Position numbers and translations under genes: made by a program
Shown: one piece after another, positions 46,608 through 54,899 of the stretch
How the letters are laid out: each line of letters begins with the position of its first letter
How positions within the stretch are numbered: the stretch's first letter is position 1
Origin: Gallionellales bacterium 39-52-133
GTDB taxonomy: Bacteria > Pseudomonadota > Gammaproteobacteria > Burkholderiales > Gallionellaceae
Length of the DNA stretch: 64,000 nucleotides
Reading direction: 5' to 3'
Assembly: GCA_002278935.1 (NCBI GenBank)
Contig: NCJL01000004.1
Coordinates: 310,001 to 374,000, forward strand
The notes under the pieces: generated by a model
Seen by the model: the letters and a program-made list of their open reading frames with translations, nothing else
What the model was told of the DNA's origin: nothing
Databases searched by the model: none

Positions 46608-46676
46608 GGTGGGCAAAGGCCGCAGGCTGTGCCCACCAATCCGCCGCGTGGGCAGAAGAAGCTTGCCCACCCTACG
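46604..46676. repeat. REP/BIME element, short divergent copy
   Basis: GTAGGGTGGGCAAAGG faces GCTTGCCCACCCTACG about 40 bp on, each with inner GTGCCCAC or GTGGGC. It belongs to the same family as the elements at 54039, 54698, 60457 and 61659 but is 73 bp instead of about 93. Confidence 0.7.
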
Positions 46677-46743
46677 CCAGCTCGTAGTCGCGGGAAGGGG
46701 GTTGGTTGGCGGCTGCGCGCCAGCCTGATAAAATAATTTTATT

Positions 46744-46772
46744 TATAAGTATTTGATTTTATTGAATATTTT
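46744..46772 (-). repeat. AT-rich IHF-like dispersed element, copy 8
   Basis: Minus strand AATCAAATACTTA, perfect WATCAANNNNTTR; identical over 29 bp to copy 1. It lies between two convergent genes (GNAT and DUF3999). Confidence 0.65.
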
Positions 46773-46773
46773 A

Positions 46774-48180
46774 TCATTCCTTGCTGTTGTCATGATGTTC
46801 CATCTGCTTCACCAACCGGTAAGCCATCCACCCCAGCAGCAGCACAGAAACACCCAGCACTGCCCACAAAATCCATTTTTTCCACGGCAGCGCTGGCGCT
46901 GGCGGACTCAGGCGCGCTGCGCCGCCCAGTGTTATTTGCGCGCCGGTTTGCGCAGGCTGGATTTTCAATTCAGCCTGATCCTGTCCGGCTTTCGGCAATA
47001 CATTCTGCATCTGGAATTCGGCAGGCTTGATCTGGTTGCTGCCATAGGCAAGCTGAAAGGGCGCGCTGCCGCGCGTCACAAACTGCAGTTGATGGGCCTG
47101 CCAGCCGGCCTGCATCTGCGGCACGCCGCTGCCCATGCCGCCGTTCTTCTGTTCCACGCGCAGCAGCCAGTAGCGATGGTTGCGGTTCACCGCGATGTCT
47201 GGATTATTCAAGTCCTGACCCGAGTGATGCAGCTTGTACAGCGTGGAATGACTGACCTCGCGCCAGCTGTCTGTTTCTTTTGCCCTGGAAAACAACACGG
47301 CCTGTACCAGCGTGTTCATTTGCGGCAACTCGATGCGCACGCGCTGCAGCGGCAACTGTGCGCCGAGATCAAATTCAAATTCGCCGGCTTTGTCTGTTAC
47401 CGCGCTGCCGGAAACTTTATGCCAGCTTAACGCCGCATCGACACGGGTGCCGGCAAGCTCCGCGCTGATGCTGCCGAGCTGCAATTCCTGCTGCTGTGGC
47501 GGCCACGACAGGCGCAGGTATTTTGCCTGCAGCGCGGGGAACTCCACGCGCTGCTGCAGCAAACGATGCCCGCCAAATTGCAGGCTGGCCAGCGGTGCGT
47601 TGCGCGCAACAATATTCCAGTGCTTCAGGTCATCGCTGCTTTCTATCGTCAGCACGCCGACAAAGCTGTCCTTGCTGTTTTTCCAGTCCAGTTCCAGTGC
47701 CTGTATGGATTGTTTGAGCGCACTTGCATCCAGCAGGTAACCGGCAAGCCTGGCCTGCGCTGCGGGTTTTGCATTGCTGCTAATATCAATTAGCGTACCC
47801 GCGGTATTGCGCTTGATGCGCACGGCGAGCTGATCCAGCCCCGCATTGGCGGCGCCCTGCAACGGGAAATAGGCAAGTTTGCCCGGCACCGGCTGGCTGG
47901 TACTGCTGCGCTCGGGCAGGCGCAGCATGTGCGGCACCACTTCGCCCTGCGCGTTGAACACCCTGAGGTCGCCCAGATCGCCGCGTACGGTATTCTGGTA
48001 AACGCCGAGCGGCAGCGTGGCCTGATAAAGCGCGTCCTGACCCTCAAACAGCAGCGGCACGGCATAGGCAAAATCCTGCGGAGTGGGCGGTGCTTCGGGT
48101 TTATTCTGCTCGCTGGCGTTAGCAACAGCGAGGCAAACCGAGCACAACAGGAAAAATAATTTTGCGGATTGCTTAAGCAT
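46774..48180 (-). CDS. DUF3999 family membrane protein
   Basis: 468 aa with a signal peptide (about 1-23), a large periplasmic beta-rich part and a C-terminal membrane helix (WILWAVLGVSVLLLGWMAYRLV) with a short charged tail. The segment FAYAVPLLFEGQDALYQATLPLGVYQ and the discoidin-like strands fit DUF3999, which nearly always pairs with DUF2339. I chose the ATG at 48180 because AGGAGG lies 9 nt upstream; a TTG at 48189 sits against that site. It overlaps the DUF2339 stop. Confidence 0.85.
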   Translation of the reverse strand: MLKQSAKLFFLLCSVCLAVANASEQNKPEAPPTPQDFAYAVPLLFEGQDALYQATLPLGVYQNTVRGDLGDLRVFNAQGEVVPHMLRLPERSSTSQPVPGKLAYFPLQGAANAGLDQLAVRIKRNTAGTLIDISSNAKPAAQARLAGYLLDASALKQSIQALELDWKNSKDSFVGVLTIESSDDLKHWNIVARNAPLASLQFGGHRLLQQRVEFPALQAKYLRLSWPPQQQELQLGSISAELAGTRVDAALSWHKVSGSAVTDKAGEFEFDLGAQLPLQRVRIELPQMNTLVQAVLFSRAKETDSWREVSHSTLYKLHHSGQDLNNPDIAVNRNHRYWLLRVEQKNGGMGSGVPQMQAGWQAHQLQFVTRGSAPFQLAYGSNQIKPAEFQMQNVLPKAGQDQAELKIQPAQTGAQITLGGAARLSPPAPALPWKKWILWAVLGVSVLLLGWMAYRLVKQMEHHDNSKE

Positions 48181-50968
48181 GTTTTTCAACCTCCTCCTGT
48201 TTGGCGGGCAGGGGCGCGATGTAGCCGATGATCAGCATCAGCACCGCCACGCCGATAAACGACACGATGCGTTCCAGGCTGCCGCTGCCGGAGATGTCGA
48301 TGGTGAACAGTTTCAGCACCACCGCGGCCATCAGTACGCCGCCCGCCATCCAGACAGTGCGATTCTGTTTTTGCGCAGCGTAGCGCATCAGCCCCATCGC
48401 CAGCACGCTCCAGAAAATGGAAATGGAGGCCTGTGCCAGTACTGAATTCATCATGCTGTGCATATTGAACGGCACAGCCGCCCAGTAGTGCAGCGTGCGC
48501 AGCAGCGCGGCGTTGAGCCACACAAACAGCGTGGCCGCTATCACCGCATAACGGGCCTGTTGCGAAAATTCCGCGAACACCGGCATCTCAAGTTGTCTGA
48601 GTTTAAGCATCCACGCGGCCAGCACGAGGAACACAAATATCTGCGCCAGGTCGAGCGGGTTGAGTATGGGCAGATAGCTCAGCGGATAGGGATTGCCATC
48701 ACTGCTAAAGTTGGTAAACAGCGACCATAGCCACAGGAAGCCGGCCAGTGGCAGCGCGGCGATGCCGAGATAGGTTTGCAGGTGTGCGGCAACCGGCCAG
48801 TTGAGACGCTGGCCATACACACTCAAGCCGCCCAGCAGCAAACCCGGCACCAGCGCCCACGCAATCAGCGGCCAGGTGCCCAGTCCCTGCACCGTGTCAT
48901 TGATTGCCCACGCGGTTTCGTGTGACAGAATGAAAGCCAGCAGCCACAGGCTGACCATGTGCAGGGTGCTGACGAGCGCAGGGGAGGTATCGTTTTCATC
49001 GCGCCGCAGGATCCAGTAAAGCGTCGCAAACGCCAGCCCCCAGCCGATATAGCCGAGGCTGGCAAAAAGATGCGGTACTGCAAACCACTGAATATACGCG
49101 ATCAATACCATTGCCGGCAGCAAGCCCAGTGCCGGAATTTTAGCGGCGGGCCAACTGAGCTTTTTATGCAGCAGGCTGAAAGCAGCGCTGCTCAGCGCAA
49201 TAAAAATCAGCGCGGCCATAAAGTTGTATTGGTTGAGCACAAAGCGGTCGATCTCGCGCAGGCCGGCACCCAGCCACCACAGTAGCCCCCAGCCAAATAA
49301 CAGGCTGGCAAGGGCCAGTTCAAATTCAAGTACAGTGGATTTGTTGCGCTGCATAAACCACGCGCTGAACAGTGCGGCAAAACTCACCAGCACCGCGCCG
49401 AGGTACACACTGTTTAATATCGCCAGCGGTGCGGCGTGATAGTGATAGTCGGTAAGCAGGGAGATGCCTGCGGCAAACTGCAGCAAGGTGCCGAACAGGC
49501 GGGGCAGCACGCGCTGCTGGCGAATACCCATCCACAGTACTGCTGCGCCTTCCAGCGCCCATGCGGCGGCGGTCCAGCGGCCGTCCAGCGCCAGCGGTAT
49601 CGCCAGCGTGCCGAACACCACGCCCAGCGCGAGAAAGGCTTCAACCAGCAGACGCAAGCTGTCGCGCCTGCGTTCAAACAGAATCTTTGCGAGCGACAAA
49701 TAGAACAGGCTCAGCGCCACCGCGCTCACCGCCAGCCCGTATTCGAAAAGCTGCAGCATTGCATATTGCTGTGTCATGCCGGCCTGCAAGCCAAACGCGA
49801 TAATCGGCGTGCCGAACACCAGCGTGCCATCCACATAATTTTTCAGATCCGGCGCCTGGCGTGTGGCGTAAAGCACGGCGATGGCCACATAAAACAGGAA
49901 GAACAGAATCAGAAAGGGTTCGGTGCTGGCAAAGTTCTCTGCCTGATAGCGCGTCACGCCCCAGAAAGTTGAGATCACAAAAGTAAACGCAAAGCCGAGC
50001 AGATTTAACAGCCGCCAGGATTTGAACCACGCCATGCCAAAGATGCCGGCATTCAGCAGCGCGTAATAACTGAACAGCACCACATGGTTGCCCTCGCCGG
50101 TCGAGGTCAGCACCGGTGCGAGAAAGCCGCCGCAGATGCCGAGTATCGCCAGCGAGCGGGCATTCTGCACGATCGCCAGTATCGCGGAAAATATGCCGAC
50201 CGCGGTCAGGATGAACAGCGCATAGGCCGCCGGCAGCACCTCGAATAATCGCAGTGCGCTGAATACGGTCAGGTACAGCACGCCGATCGCGCCGCCCTGC
50301 ATCACCAGCGCATAGTCCTCATATTTATTGCGCAAGCGCCAGCCGATCACCAGCATCACCATCGCACCGGCGGCCACACCCATCAGCCTGAGTTCGATCG
50401 GCAAATGAGTACGTTCGGCGGCATATTTCAACAAAAATGCCACGCCGAAAAACAGCACAATCACACCCACCCGCACCAGCAGATGCGGCCCGCTGAAGTA
50501 TTCGCGCAGATAGCGAAGAACCGCGGGTTCATCAACGGGGGCAGGTGCGGAATAGTGTGAGGCTGATTGGGCAACAGGCTGCGGAATAGTTTGAGTGCGG
50601 ACTGGCGCAGGCATTGCAGGCTCGGCTGGCATGGCCTCCCTGGACTGGCGCTCCAGTTCGGCGATGCGCTCCGCTGCTGCATCTGCTGCGCTGATTTGTT
50701 GCTCTTCAGGCGGTGTGGTAGTGAACGCGAAAGTGTGAACAGGGGATGATTCTGTAACTTGAGTGTCGGCCGTCTGCGTGCTTTCTGCATTTTGTCCGGC
50801 CCGGTTTGCCATCAGCTGCTTCACATCCAGCTTGAGTGCAATGAGCTGCTCGCGCAAATTGAGCACGGTGCCGAGCAGATAGCCCAGAACGGCACCGGCA
50901 ACAAAACCGGAAAAATTTAAGGTTGAAGCACCAAAGATCGCGCCGATGATGACGAGAATGATAGTCAT
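48173..50968 (-). CDS. DUF2339 polytopic membrane protein
   Basis: 931 aa with an N-terminal helix, a cytosolic coiled/Pro-rich region (about 40-150) and more than 20 membrane helices. Conserved stretches include EYFSGPHLLVRVGVIVLFFG, AERTHLPIELRLMGVAAGA and ICGGFLAPVLTSTGEGNHV, typical of DUF2339. No enzyme function is known. AAGGGGAATTC precedes the start. Its stop overlaps the DUF3999 start, so the two are probably one complex in the inner membrane. Confidence 0.9.
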   Translation of the reverse strand: MTIILVIIGAIFGASTLNFSGFVAGAVLGYLLGTVLNLREQLIALKLDVKQLMANRAGQNAESTQTADTQVTESSPVHTFAFTTTPPEEQQISAADAAAERIAELERQSREAMPAEPAMPAPVRTQTIPQPVAQSASHYSAPAPVDEPAVLRYLREYFSGPHLLVRVGVIVLFFGVAFLLKYAAERTHLPIELRLMGVAAGAMVMLVIGWRLRNKYEDYALVMQGGAIGVLYLTVFSALRLFEVLPAAYALFILTAVGIFSAILAIVQNARSLAILGICGGFLAPVLTSTGEGNHVVLFSYYALLNAGIFGMAWFKSWRLLNLLGFAFTFVISTFWGVTRYQAENFASTEPFLILFFLFYVAIAVLYATRQAPDLKNYVDGTLVFGTPIIAFGLQAGMTQQYAMLQLFEYGLAVSAVALSLFYLSLAKILFERRRDSLRLLVEAFLALGVVFGTLAIPLALDGRWTAAAWALEGAAVLWMGIRQQRVLPRLFGTLLQFAAGISLLTDYHYHAAPLAILNSVYLGAVLVSFAALFSAWFMQRNKSTVLEFELALASLLFGWGLLWWLGAGLREIDRFVLNQYNFMAALIFIALSSAAFSLLHKKLSWPAAKIPALGLLPAMVLIAYIQWFAVPHLFASLGYIGWGLAFATLYWILRRDENDTSPALVSTLHMVSLWLLAFILSHETAWAINDTVQGLGTWPLIAWALVPGLLLGGLSVYGQRLNWPVAAHLQTYLGIAALPLAGFLWLWSLFTNFSSDGNPYPLSYLPILNPLDLAQIFVFLVLAAWMLKLRQLEMPVFAEFSQQARYAVIAATLFVWLNAALLRTLHYWAAVPFNMHSMMNSVLAQASISIFWSVLAMGLMRYAAQKQNRTVWMAGGVLMAAVVLKLFTIDISGSGSLERIVSFIGVAVLMLIIGYIAPLPAKQEEVEKHA

Positions 50969-51031
50969 GAATTCCCCTTTGTAAATGGTGCGTGTGCCGC
51001 ACTTTAGAATTATTGTTGTAATAGCCAGATA

Positions 51032-51982
51032 CTACATCGCCGCTTCAATCTCCAGCACCGCCTGGCTGATATGCTTGCCCACTTCTATATCAAACCTGTC
51101 CCAGCCCTGAAAAAATTCAAGTTTGGCAACGATGCCGTCCTTCATTTCAAAGTCGGATTTGCCCAGCTCGTATTGCTGCTTTACATCGTCAAATACTGTG
51201 GCGAGGTAATTGCGATAGTTGGTGACCACACTCACATCGCCGGTGGGGCCGTGTCCCGGTACATAGTGTTTGGCTTTGATCGCGGCGATCCTGTCGCATG
51301 CGGCGATATTGCCCCTGAAGGTGCCGTCCACCATGCGCGCAATGGTCTGGTTGAGCACGTTGTCACCGGCAAATACCACGGACTCTTCCACCGCTTCGAT
51401 CATGATGTCGGTATGGCTGTGTGCTTTCTCCGGCGCATGCACGCGGAAGGTCATGCCGCCAATTTTGATATCGCTGCGGTCCGGCGTTGCCGTCTCGGGG
51501 GGTACCGAACGAGTGCCTTTGGTGTAGCCTTTAGTGAGGTCGTTCATCATGTTTACCCAGACTTGACCCTCGCCTTCCTTGATCTTTTTAATCATCTCGG
51601 GATGCCCCATCAGTTTTACCCCGGGGAACGCTTCGCGGATTGCCTGGTTGCCCAGCCAGTGATCGCCGTGCACATGGGTGTTGAACACATGCGTGACGGG
51701 GAGTTTGGTCACGGTGCGTATCTGTTTCAGCAGCATGCGTCCAACCTGCAGGCTTGCACCGGGGTCGATCACCACCACGCTGTCTTTGGTGATGACAAAA
51801 CCGGGATTATTCATGAAGCCCTGATTCTCGGGCGAGGGATAACCGAGCGGGCCGTGGATGACATAGGTGTGCGCGGCAATTTTTGCAAGAGGGTAGTCGC
51901 GAACCTGATCGGCAGCAGCGGCGGAAAAAGAAAGGAGTGGAGCGAGCAGCAAAACAGTGAGGACATGTGCAGGAAATTTCAT
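51032..51982 (-). CDS. Exported MBL-fold metallo-hydrolase
   Basis: 316-aa periplasmic metallo-beta-lactamase fold protein with a signal peptide (ends SAAAA). The metal motif FNTHVHGDHWLGN (HxHxDH) and later His in GHGPTGD and HAPEKAHSHTDI give a binuclear zinc site. It resembles SoxH or quinoprotein-relay type hydrolases, whose substrates are uncertain; beta-lactamase activity is not implied. GAGGT precedes the ATG. Not obviously in an operon with DUF2339 (about 60 nt gap, same strand). Confidence 0.88.
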   Translation of the reverse strand: MKFPAHVLTVLLLAPLLSFSAAAADQVRDYPLAKIAAHTYVIHGPLGYPSPENQGFMNNPGFVITKDSVVVIDPGASLQVGRMLLKQIRTVTKLPVTHVFNTHVHGDHWLGNQAIREAFPGVKLMGHPEMIKKIKEGEGQVWVNMMNDLTKGYTKGTRSVPPETATPDRSDIKIGGMTFRVHAPEKAHSHTDIMIEAVEESVVFAGDNVLNQTIARMVDGTFRGNIAACDRIAAIKAKHYVPGHGPTGDVSVVTNYRNYLATVFDDVKQQYELGKSDFEMKDGIVAKLEFFQGWDRFDIEVGKHISQAVLEIEAAM

Positions 51983-52071
51983 CGGCTACCTCAAGAATGG
52001 TCAGTAAACTGCAAACATTCTAGCATAGCCCGGTGCAGCGGCTGTGCGGCGAATCGCAGTGTGCAAACTAA

Positions 52072-52100
52072 ATAATATTCAATAAAATCATATACTTATA
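52072..52100 (+). repeat. AT-rich IHF-like dispersed element, copy 9
   Basis: AATATTCAATAAAATCATAT followed by ACTTA, one mismatch to WATCAANNNNTTR. It lies upstream of the MBL gene and next to a GC-rich hairpin element (52129). Confidence 0.6.
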
Positions 52101-52128
52101 ACTTTTCATAAAAGCCGGGTTCATGCTT

Positions 52129-52152
52129 GCCGACGGGGACGTCGGCGCTCCA
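52129..52152. repeat. GC-rich hairpin element, single arm
   Basis: Identical to one arm of the pair at 44028-44093: GCCGACG-GGGA-CGTCGGC with a short GCTCCA tail. It sits 3 nt after the ABC-F stop and may serve as that gene's transcription end hairpin. Confidence 0.7.
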
Positions 52153-52155
52153 CTT

Positions 52156-54006
52156 TTAGCTCTCCTCTATCGCCATCTCCAGCTCCAGCCAGCTTTCTTC
52201 CAGCTCGGCCACTTTCTGCTCCAGGCTGGCATGCAGCAGATTCAGTTTGTCCACTTCGCTGCGCGGCAGGTTATCGTAAGTGGCGGGGTCGGCCAGTTTG
52301 TTGGTGACGATGCCCAGTTCAGTTTGCGCGGCGGCGAGGGCTATGTTCAGTTTGGACTGTTTTGACTGCAGTGCTTTGCGGTTCGGTTTGGGTGCTGTCG
52401 TTGGCTGCGGTTTGGCAACTGCCGCTGCAACCGCTTCGCGCGGGCGGCGATTTTCGATCCACACTTTGTAATCTTCCAGATCGCCGTCAAACAATTTCGC
52501 TTCGCCGTCGGCCACCAGCCACAATTCATCGGCCACCGCGCGTATCAGGCTGCGGTCGTGCGACACGATCACCACTGCACCCGTGTATTCTTCCAGCGCA
52601 ATGGTCAGTGCGTCGCGCATGTCGAGATCGAGGTGGTTGGTGGGCTCGTCCAGCAGCAGCAAGTGCGGCTTCTGCCACGCCAGCAGCGCCAGCGCGAGGC
52701 GGCTTTTTTCACCGCCGGAGAAGCTTGCCACCGGGCGGTCTTCACTGTCGCCGGCGAGGCCGAAGCGCCCGAGGAAGGTGCGCAGCGTCAGCGCTTTTTC
52801 CTTGGGCGCGAGCTTTTCCATGTGCTGTAGCGGCGTGGCGGCACTGTCCAGGTTTTCCAGCTGGTGCTGCGCAAAATAACCGATGCGCACGTCGGGCGTC
52901 AGCTCAAGTTTTCCCGTGGTGGGCGCCAGTTCGCCCACCAGCAGCTTGATCAGAGTGGATTTTCCCGCGCCGTTGGGGCCGAGCAGCGCGATGCGCGCAC
53001 CGGCGCGCAGCACCAGATTGATATTTTTGAACAGCGATTTTTCGCCATAGCTGAAGCCCATGTTTTCGGCACGCAGCAAAAGGTCCGGGCTGCGCTCGGG
53101 GGCTTCAATCTCCAGTTCGAAATGGCCGTCGGTGACATGCGCCGGGGCGATGCGCGTGATGCGCTCCAGCGCCTTGATGCGGCTCTGCGCCTGCTTCGCC
53201 TTGGTGGCCTTGGCGCGGAAGCGGCGCACAAAATCTTCCAGATGCGCGACTTTTGCCTGCTGCTGGTTGTAGGCCTGATTTTGTTGCGCGATTTTTTCCG
53301 CGCGGGCACGCTCAAAGTCGTCGTAATCGCCGGCATAAGTGTCGATGGTGTGGTCATGCACATGCGCGATGCGGTTGACGCAGGCATTCAAAAATTCGCG
53401 GTCGTGCGACACCAGCAGCAGGCTGCCGGGATAGCGCGCCAGATACTGTTCCAGCCACAGGATGGCTTCGAGGTCGAGGTGGTTGGTGGGTTCGTCCAGC
53501 AGCAGCAAATCGGCGCGGTGCATCAGCGCGCGCGCCAGATTCAGCCGCATGCGCCAGCCGCCGGAAAAGCTGCTGACCGGGCGCTCCAAGGTGTCGTTGG
53601 CAAAGCCCAGGCCGTTCAGCAATTGCGCCGCGCGCGACTTGGCAGTGTAGCCGCTGATCGCCTCGTAGCGGCTTTGCGCTTCAAACCAGTGCGCGTCGTG
53701 ATTTTCCTGCGCCAGGATTTTTTCCAGCGCGCGCAACTCAACGTCGCCGTCGAGCACAAATTCAATGGCAGGTTGATCGGAGGTCGCAATCTCCTGCTCG
53801 ACAAACGCAATCGTCTTGCCCGACTGTATAGCCACCTCGCCGCTCTCGGGCTTGATCTCGCCGCGTATAAGCCGAAACAGCGTGGATTTGCCGCAGCCGT
53901 TATGCCCGACCAGACCGATGCGCTGGTCGGCAAACGCCTGCAAATTTACATTCTGCAACAGCGGCGTGCCGCCTTGCAGGTAGGTGAGATTCTGGATATT
54001 TAACAT
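52156..54006 (-). CDS. ABC-F ATPase, YheS/Uup-like
   Basis: 616-aa soluble protein with two ABC domains and no membrane domain, of the ABC-F class that acts on the ribosome. The first domain has GLVGHNGCGKSTLF and FSGGWRMRLNLARAL, the second LLGPNGAGKSTLIKLL and FSGGEKSRLALALL; the inter-domain linker (about 240-330) is charged, and the C-terminus is a coiled coil. YheS-like order is likely. The true start is the ATG at 54006 (MLNIQNLTYL); the longer frame to 54138 translates a REP element. Confidence 0.9.
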   Translation of the reverse strand: MLNIQNLTYLQGGTPLLQNVNLQAFADQRIGLVGHNGCGKSTLFRLIRGEIKPESGEVAIQSGKTIAFVEQEIATSDQPAIEFVLDGDVELRALEKILAQENHDAHWFEAQSRYEAISGYTAKSRAAQLLNGLGFANDTLERPVSSFSGGWRMRLNLARALMHRADLLLLDEPTNHLDLEAILWLEQYLARYPGSLLLVSHDREFLNACVNRIAHVHDHTIDTYAGDYDDFERARAEKIAQQNQAYNQQQAKVAHLEDFVRRFRAKATKAKQAQSRIKALERITRIAPAHVTDGHFELEIEAPERSPDLLLRAENMGFSYGEKSLFKNINLVLRAGARIALLGPNGAGKSTLIKLLVGELAPTTGKLELTPDVRIGYFAQHQLENLDSAATPLQHMEKLAPKEKALTLRTFLGRFGLAGDSEDRPVASFSGGEKSRLALALLAWQKPHLLLLDEPTNHLDLDMRDALTIALEEYTGAVVIVSHDRSLIRAVADELWLVADGEAKLFDGDLEDYKVWIENRRPREAVAAAVAKPQPTTAPKPNRKALQSKQSKLNIALAAAQTELGIVTNKLADPATYDNLPRSEVDKLNLLHASLEQKVAELEESWLELEMAIEES

Positions 54007-54038
54007 CCCGGCATGATACCAGAGGGGCAGTGGGTTCA

Positions 54039-54131
54039 GCGTGGGCACACTTCGTTTTGCCCACCCTACGGTGTTACCGCATAACTTTAAAAGTGAATTC
54101 GTAGGGTGGGCAAAGCGCAGAGTGCCCACGC
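54039..54131 (+). repeat. BIME, 93 bp, left of the RAYT gene
   Basis: GCGTGGGCACACTTCG ... GCCCACCCTAC on one side and GTAGGGTGGGCAAAGCG ... GTGCCCACG on the other, with the asymmetric spacer GGTGTTACCGCATAAC. The direction is given by that spacer; the copy at 54698 is reversed. Confidence 0.85.
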
Positions 54132-54134
54132 TGC

Positions 54135-54659
54135 TCACTCACCAAATGAGCCATCGCTTATGTCTCCCGCCCAATTGGCACTCAATATTCCCCGTGCTAC
54201 CCACTGGTGAAAACTTGAATATTCCCAATCCGCCACCTGTGTCACCAGGCCGTGCTTGACCGGATTGAAATGTACATAATCGACATGCCGCTGCAAATCT
54301 TCTTCATCGCGAATTTGATGCTCCCAAAACCGCCTTTGCCAAATGCCTTTTTCACGCTGGCGTAATTTGCTGGCACTGCGTGCTGGTGCTGCCGGCAAGC
54401 CGCGTGAGAAATTTCCCTTGATCAAATTCCAGCGCCGGGAATAATCCGCATCGTCCGGCGGAATGGTCCAAATGGCATGGATATGTTCAGGCAAGATGCA
54501 GATTGCGACCGTCTCAAACGGATATTTCTGCTGCACCTTGCCATACACCGCGCGCAAGCGTTCGATTTGTTCAACCAATAGCGGTGAGCGGCGATCAGCC
54601 AATGTCAGAGTAAAAAAATAAGTGCCACCGGGAATGAAGCTGCGACGATAAAAGGACAT
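54135..54659 (-). CDS. REP-associated tyrosine transposase (RAYT)
   Basis: 174-aa Y1-HUH nuclease of the IS200-like RAYT class, which cleaves single-stranded REP DNA and is thought to spread REP/BIME elements. Motifs are GGTYFFTLTLADR at the start, VAICILPEHIHAIWTIP with the HIH of the HUH site, and HVDYVHFNPVKHGLV, holding the candidate catalytic Tyr. GGAG lies upstream of the ATG. It is flanked by two inverted BIMEs (54039 and 54698), a complete REPtron-like unit. Confidence 0.92.
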   Translation of the reverse strand: MSFYRRSFIPGGTYFFTLTLADRRSPLLVEQIERLRAVYGKVQQKYPFETVAICILPEHIHAIWTIPPDDADYSRRWNLIKGNFSRGLPAAPARSASKLRQREKGIWQRRFWEHQIRDEEDLQRHVDYVHFNPVKHGLVTQVADWEYSSFHQWVARGILSANWAGDISDGSFGE

Positions 54660-54697
54660 AAGGCTTTATCTCCATAGAGTGCATGCAGTGTGTGCTT

Positions 54698-54789
54698 GCG
54701 TGGGCACACTTCGTTTTGCCCACCCTACAATTTACCCCGAACATTATGCAGTACCACCTTAGGGTGGGCAAAGCGTGGCGTGCCCACGT
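54698..54789 (-). repeat. BIME, 92 bp, right of the RAYT gene (reversed)
   Basis: Same REP arms as the copy at 54039; the spacer read backward (AAGGTGGTACTGCATAATG) matches GGTGTTACCGCATAAC. Hence the transposase gene lies between oppositely oriented copies. Confidence 0.85.
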
Positions 54790-54899
54790 TTACGTTGAAA
54801 ATAAAGATTCCCCTTATATGTTTACTGAGATTTAGGCTTTATGATGAGGCTAGTACCGCGGTGTTTCTGGCTAAAATTACATGACAGGGAATTCATAAA

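Noticed and set aside
52864..54003. 379-aa open frame antisense to the ABC-F gene
   Set aside because: Shadow of a well-defined ATPase gene.
54007..54138. N-terminal extension of the ABC-F protein
   Set aside because: It translates a BIME (GTLRFAHPT, VGWAKRSVPT are typical REP translations); the family start is the ATG at 54006.
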